Shown in pieces: positions 62,570-64,000 of a DNA stretch of 64,000 bases. Each line of letters opens with the position of its first letter. Position 1 is the stretch's first letter. Source of the stretch: Thermophagus xiamenensis (GTDB lineage: Bacteria > Bacteroidota > Bacteroidia > Bacteroidales > Marinilabiliaceae); assembly GCF_900112795.1 (NCBI RefSeq), contig NZ_FONA01000003.1:1-64000 (forward strand), given 5' to 3'. The notes under the pieces were generated by a model. The model was given only the letters and a program-made list of their open reading frames with translations. It was not told the origin of the DNA and ran no database searches. The translations under genes were made by a program, and so were the position numbers.

Positions 62570-63505
62570 ATGCAGGCCAAACAAAGAAGAAAGGTATTAT
62601 TTGTTATCAATCCTGTTTCGGGCAGTAATACCAAAACGGATATTCGGGAACAGATAGTTCGCCTCTGCAAAAAAAAGGATATGCAACCTTTCTTTATAGC
62701 CACCACGGGCGAAAACGATTGCCAACAAATTGAGAAAGCCCTGGATGAATGCCATCCCGAAATACTGGTTGCGGTGGGTGGTGATGGAACGGTTAATTTA
62801 GCCGCCCAGGTGTTGAACGGAAGAACCGACATAAAACTGGGCATCATACCTACCGGTTCGGCCAATGGAATGGCTTTTGAACTTAACATTCCCACCAGCC
62901 TGGAAAATGCAATGAATATCATTGCCCGAAACGTATCCAAACCTATTGACCTGTTAAAGATTAATAATCAGCACCTGGCGGTTCATTTAAGTGACATAGG
63001 ACTAAACGCCAGAATCATAAAACGTTTTGACGAGGAAAAAATCCGAGGTTTTTACGGTTATGCCAAACAGTTTTTCAAAGAGCTGAAGGCGCCGGCACCC
63101 TTTCGATGTACCATTAAGGTAAAAAAACGAACCCGAATGTACAGAGCCGTCATGGTGGTTATGCTTAACACCCATTTTTATGGAACCGGTGCCATTATAA
63201 ATCCCAAAGGACGAATGGATGACGGTAAATTTGAAATTGTGATTATAAAACCTTACCCATGGTATTATATATTTAGTATGTTTTTCGCTTTCTTTACGGG
63301 AAATATTCATAAACTAAGACATGTTAAAATCAAATCATACAAACGCGCACAAATAATTCTTAATCCTCCTCAGGACCTTCAGATTGACGGTGAACCATTG
63401 GGTGAAGTGAGCCAAATTGAAATTGAAATTATACCATCTGCCATAGAGGTTATTTACAACGACCAGGAAGACCATTTATTCTTTAGCCCGGCAGAAAAGA
63501 AATAA
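62570..63505 (+). CDS. Diacylglycerol kinase-family lipid kinase
   Basis: A 311-residue soluble lipid kinase. The nucleotide-binding domain has VLFVINPVSGSNTK and AVGGDGTVNLAAQVL (residues 68-82) with the GGDGT motif, followed by LGIIPTGSANGMAFELNIP. The C-terminal beta-sandwich lipid domain has FYGTGAIINPKGRMDDGKFE and LQIDGEPLGEVSQIEIEIIP. Such enzymes phosphorylate diacylglycerol or related lipids, producing the substrate that an App1-type phosphatase would remove. The genes are divergent and only 93 bases apart. Confidence 0.92.
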   Translation: MQAKQRRKVLFVINPVSGSNTKTDIREQIVRLCKKKDMQPFFIATTGENDCQQIEKALDECHPEILVAVGGDGTVNLAAQVLNGRTDIKLGIIPTGSANGMAFELNIPTSLENAMNIIARNVSKPIDLLKINNQHLAVHLSDIGLNARIIKRFDEEKIRGFYGYAKQFFKELKAPAPFRCTIKVKKRTRMYRAVMVVMLNTHFYGTGAIINPKGRMDDGKFEIVIIKPYPWYYIFSMFFAFFTGNIHKLRHVKIKSYKRAQIILNPPQDLQIDGEPLGEVSQIEIEIIPSAIEVIYNDQEDHLFFSPAEKK

Positions 63506-64000
63506 AGGCTGAACAGGCAATTAGGTTATCAGGTCAGGAGGCTGATTAGAGGTCAGAGGCCAGAAGACAGAAGCTAGAAGCCAGAGGCCAGAAAAAATAT
63601 ATATGTGGATATAAATAGAAATAATGTAGATACAAATAGATTTAGGTAGAAATAAGATGGATATAAATTGTAATTCAAAATCAGCCTAACATTCTATTGC
63701 CTACCGACCTAACAGCCTAATGGCCTAACAACCTATCGGCCTTTATTGCCAGCCCCGAAGGGGCGGCAGCTTTGTAGCAAATGTGCAACCATATTCAACC
63801 TGAGCCCCGGAGGGGCGGTAGAACGGTAACCCAGAGGCAAATACCCTCCCTCACCCCCCAACCCCCTGAAGGGGGTGCACCGGCCCGCAGAGGACGTAAA
63901 CCAGACGCCAGAGGCTGGAAGCCAGAAGCTAAATGTTAGAAAGAAGTATAAATAAAATGGATAAATAGAAATAGGTTGTTTGTATGGATTAATCGGATTA
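63506..64000. repeat. Composite low-complexity region at the right edge
   Basis: Modules in order: AGGTCAGAGGCCAGAAGACA words (63548-63593), GTGGATATAAATAGAAATAA words (63604-63670), CAGCCTAACATTCTATTGCC words (63683-63740), then GCCCCGAAGGGGCGGCAGCT and GAGCCCCGGAGGGGCGG hairpins around a GCAACCATATTCAACC stretch (63753-63820). This is the complement of the module set at 53018-53740. A CTCACCCCCCAACCCCCTGA stretch with GAAGGGGG follows near 63851. No gene. Confidence 0.75.

Overview
The window reads as chromosomal DNA of a Bacteroidetes bacterium, most likely order Bacteroidales and perhaps Marinilabiliaceae-like. The supports are lineage-typical families (DUF5606, DUF3276/PUR, DUF4293, DUF349, YbbR, FeoA-FeoB fusion), promoters of the Bacteroidetes type (TTG, 19 bp, TAnnTTTG) instead of -35/-10 boxes, and AT-rich intergenic DNA. 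The family-level placement is inference. No rRNA, tRNA or CRISPR array was found.

Region 1 (about 0-29.8 kb) is core genome. It holds a leftward housekeeping operon nusB - DUF1573 lipoprotein - yajC - ybbR - coaE - TerB/DnaJ; a PUR-like nucleic-acid-binding protein; ferrous iron uptake (FeoAB fusion plus a Cys-rich partner); dipeptidase pepD; a SirB1-like protein with a nucleoside phosphorylase; 2-oxoglutarate dehydrogenase E1 and E2; an AddB-like nuclease; trmD; a DUF349 protein; pyrG and yidC. A candidate structured RNA lies between sucA and the AddB-like gene.

Region 2 (about 29.9-49.5 kb) is accessory and decaying. Intact small genes (AraC regulator with a two-domain SnoaL/ABM protein, GNATs, SRPBCC and VOC proteins, an OLD-type ATPase/TOPRIM nuclease, GIY-YIG/DUF4357 and STAS-like proteins) are mixed with remnants of an SDR, a HAD dehalogenase, a VOC protein, a PIN toxin, an aminotransferase and an IS256-type transposase. 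Segmental duplications link 33.1-34.2 kb with 35.9-37.5 kb and 46.3-47.1 kb. Two 21-bp tandem arrays (34.2 and 48.9 kb) and a dispersed repeat of about 100 bp occur here. A 217-residue protein at 38 kb carries what may be an R-S-E ADP-ribosyltransferase signature and is followed by a small unknown gene.

Region 3 (about 49.6-64 kb) has a LysR regulator with a YeiH-type exporter, an M24 peptidase, a glutamine amidotransferase, a macro-domain protein, a GH9 lipoprotein glycosidase, a histidine kinase/LuxR-type regulator pair followed by a PiT phosphate transporter, and a divergent App1-type phosphatase and lipid kinase pair with opposite chemistry. Its spacers carry composite low-complexity modules in a recurring order, including a 182-bp unit present twice side by side.
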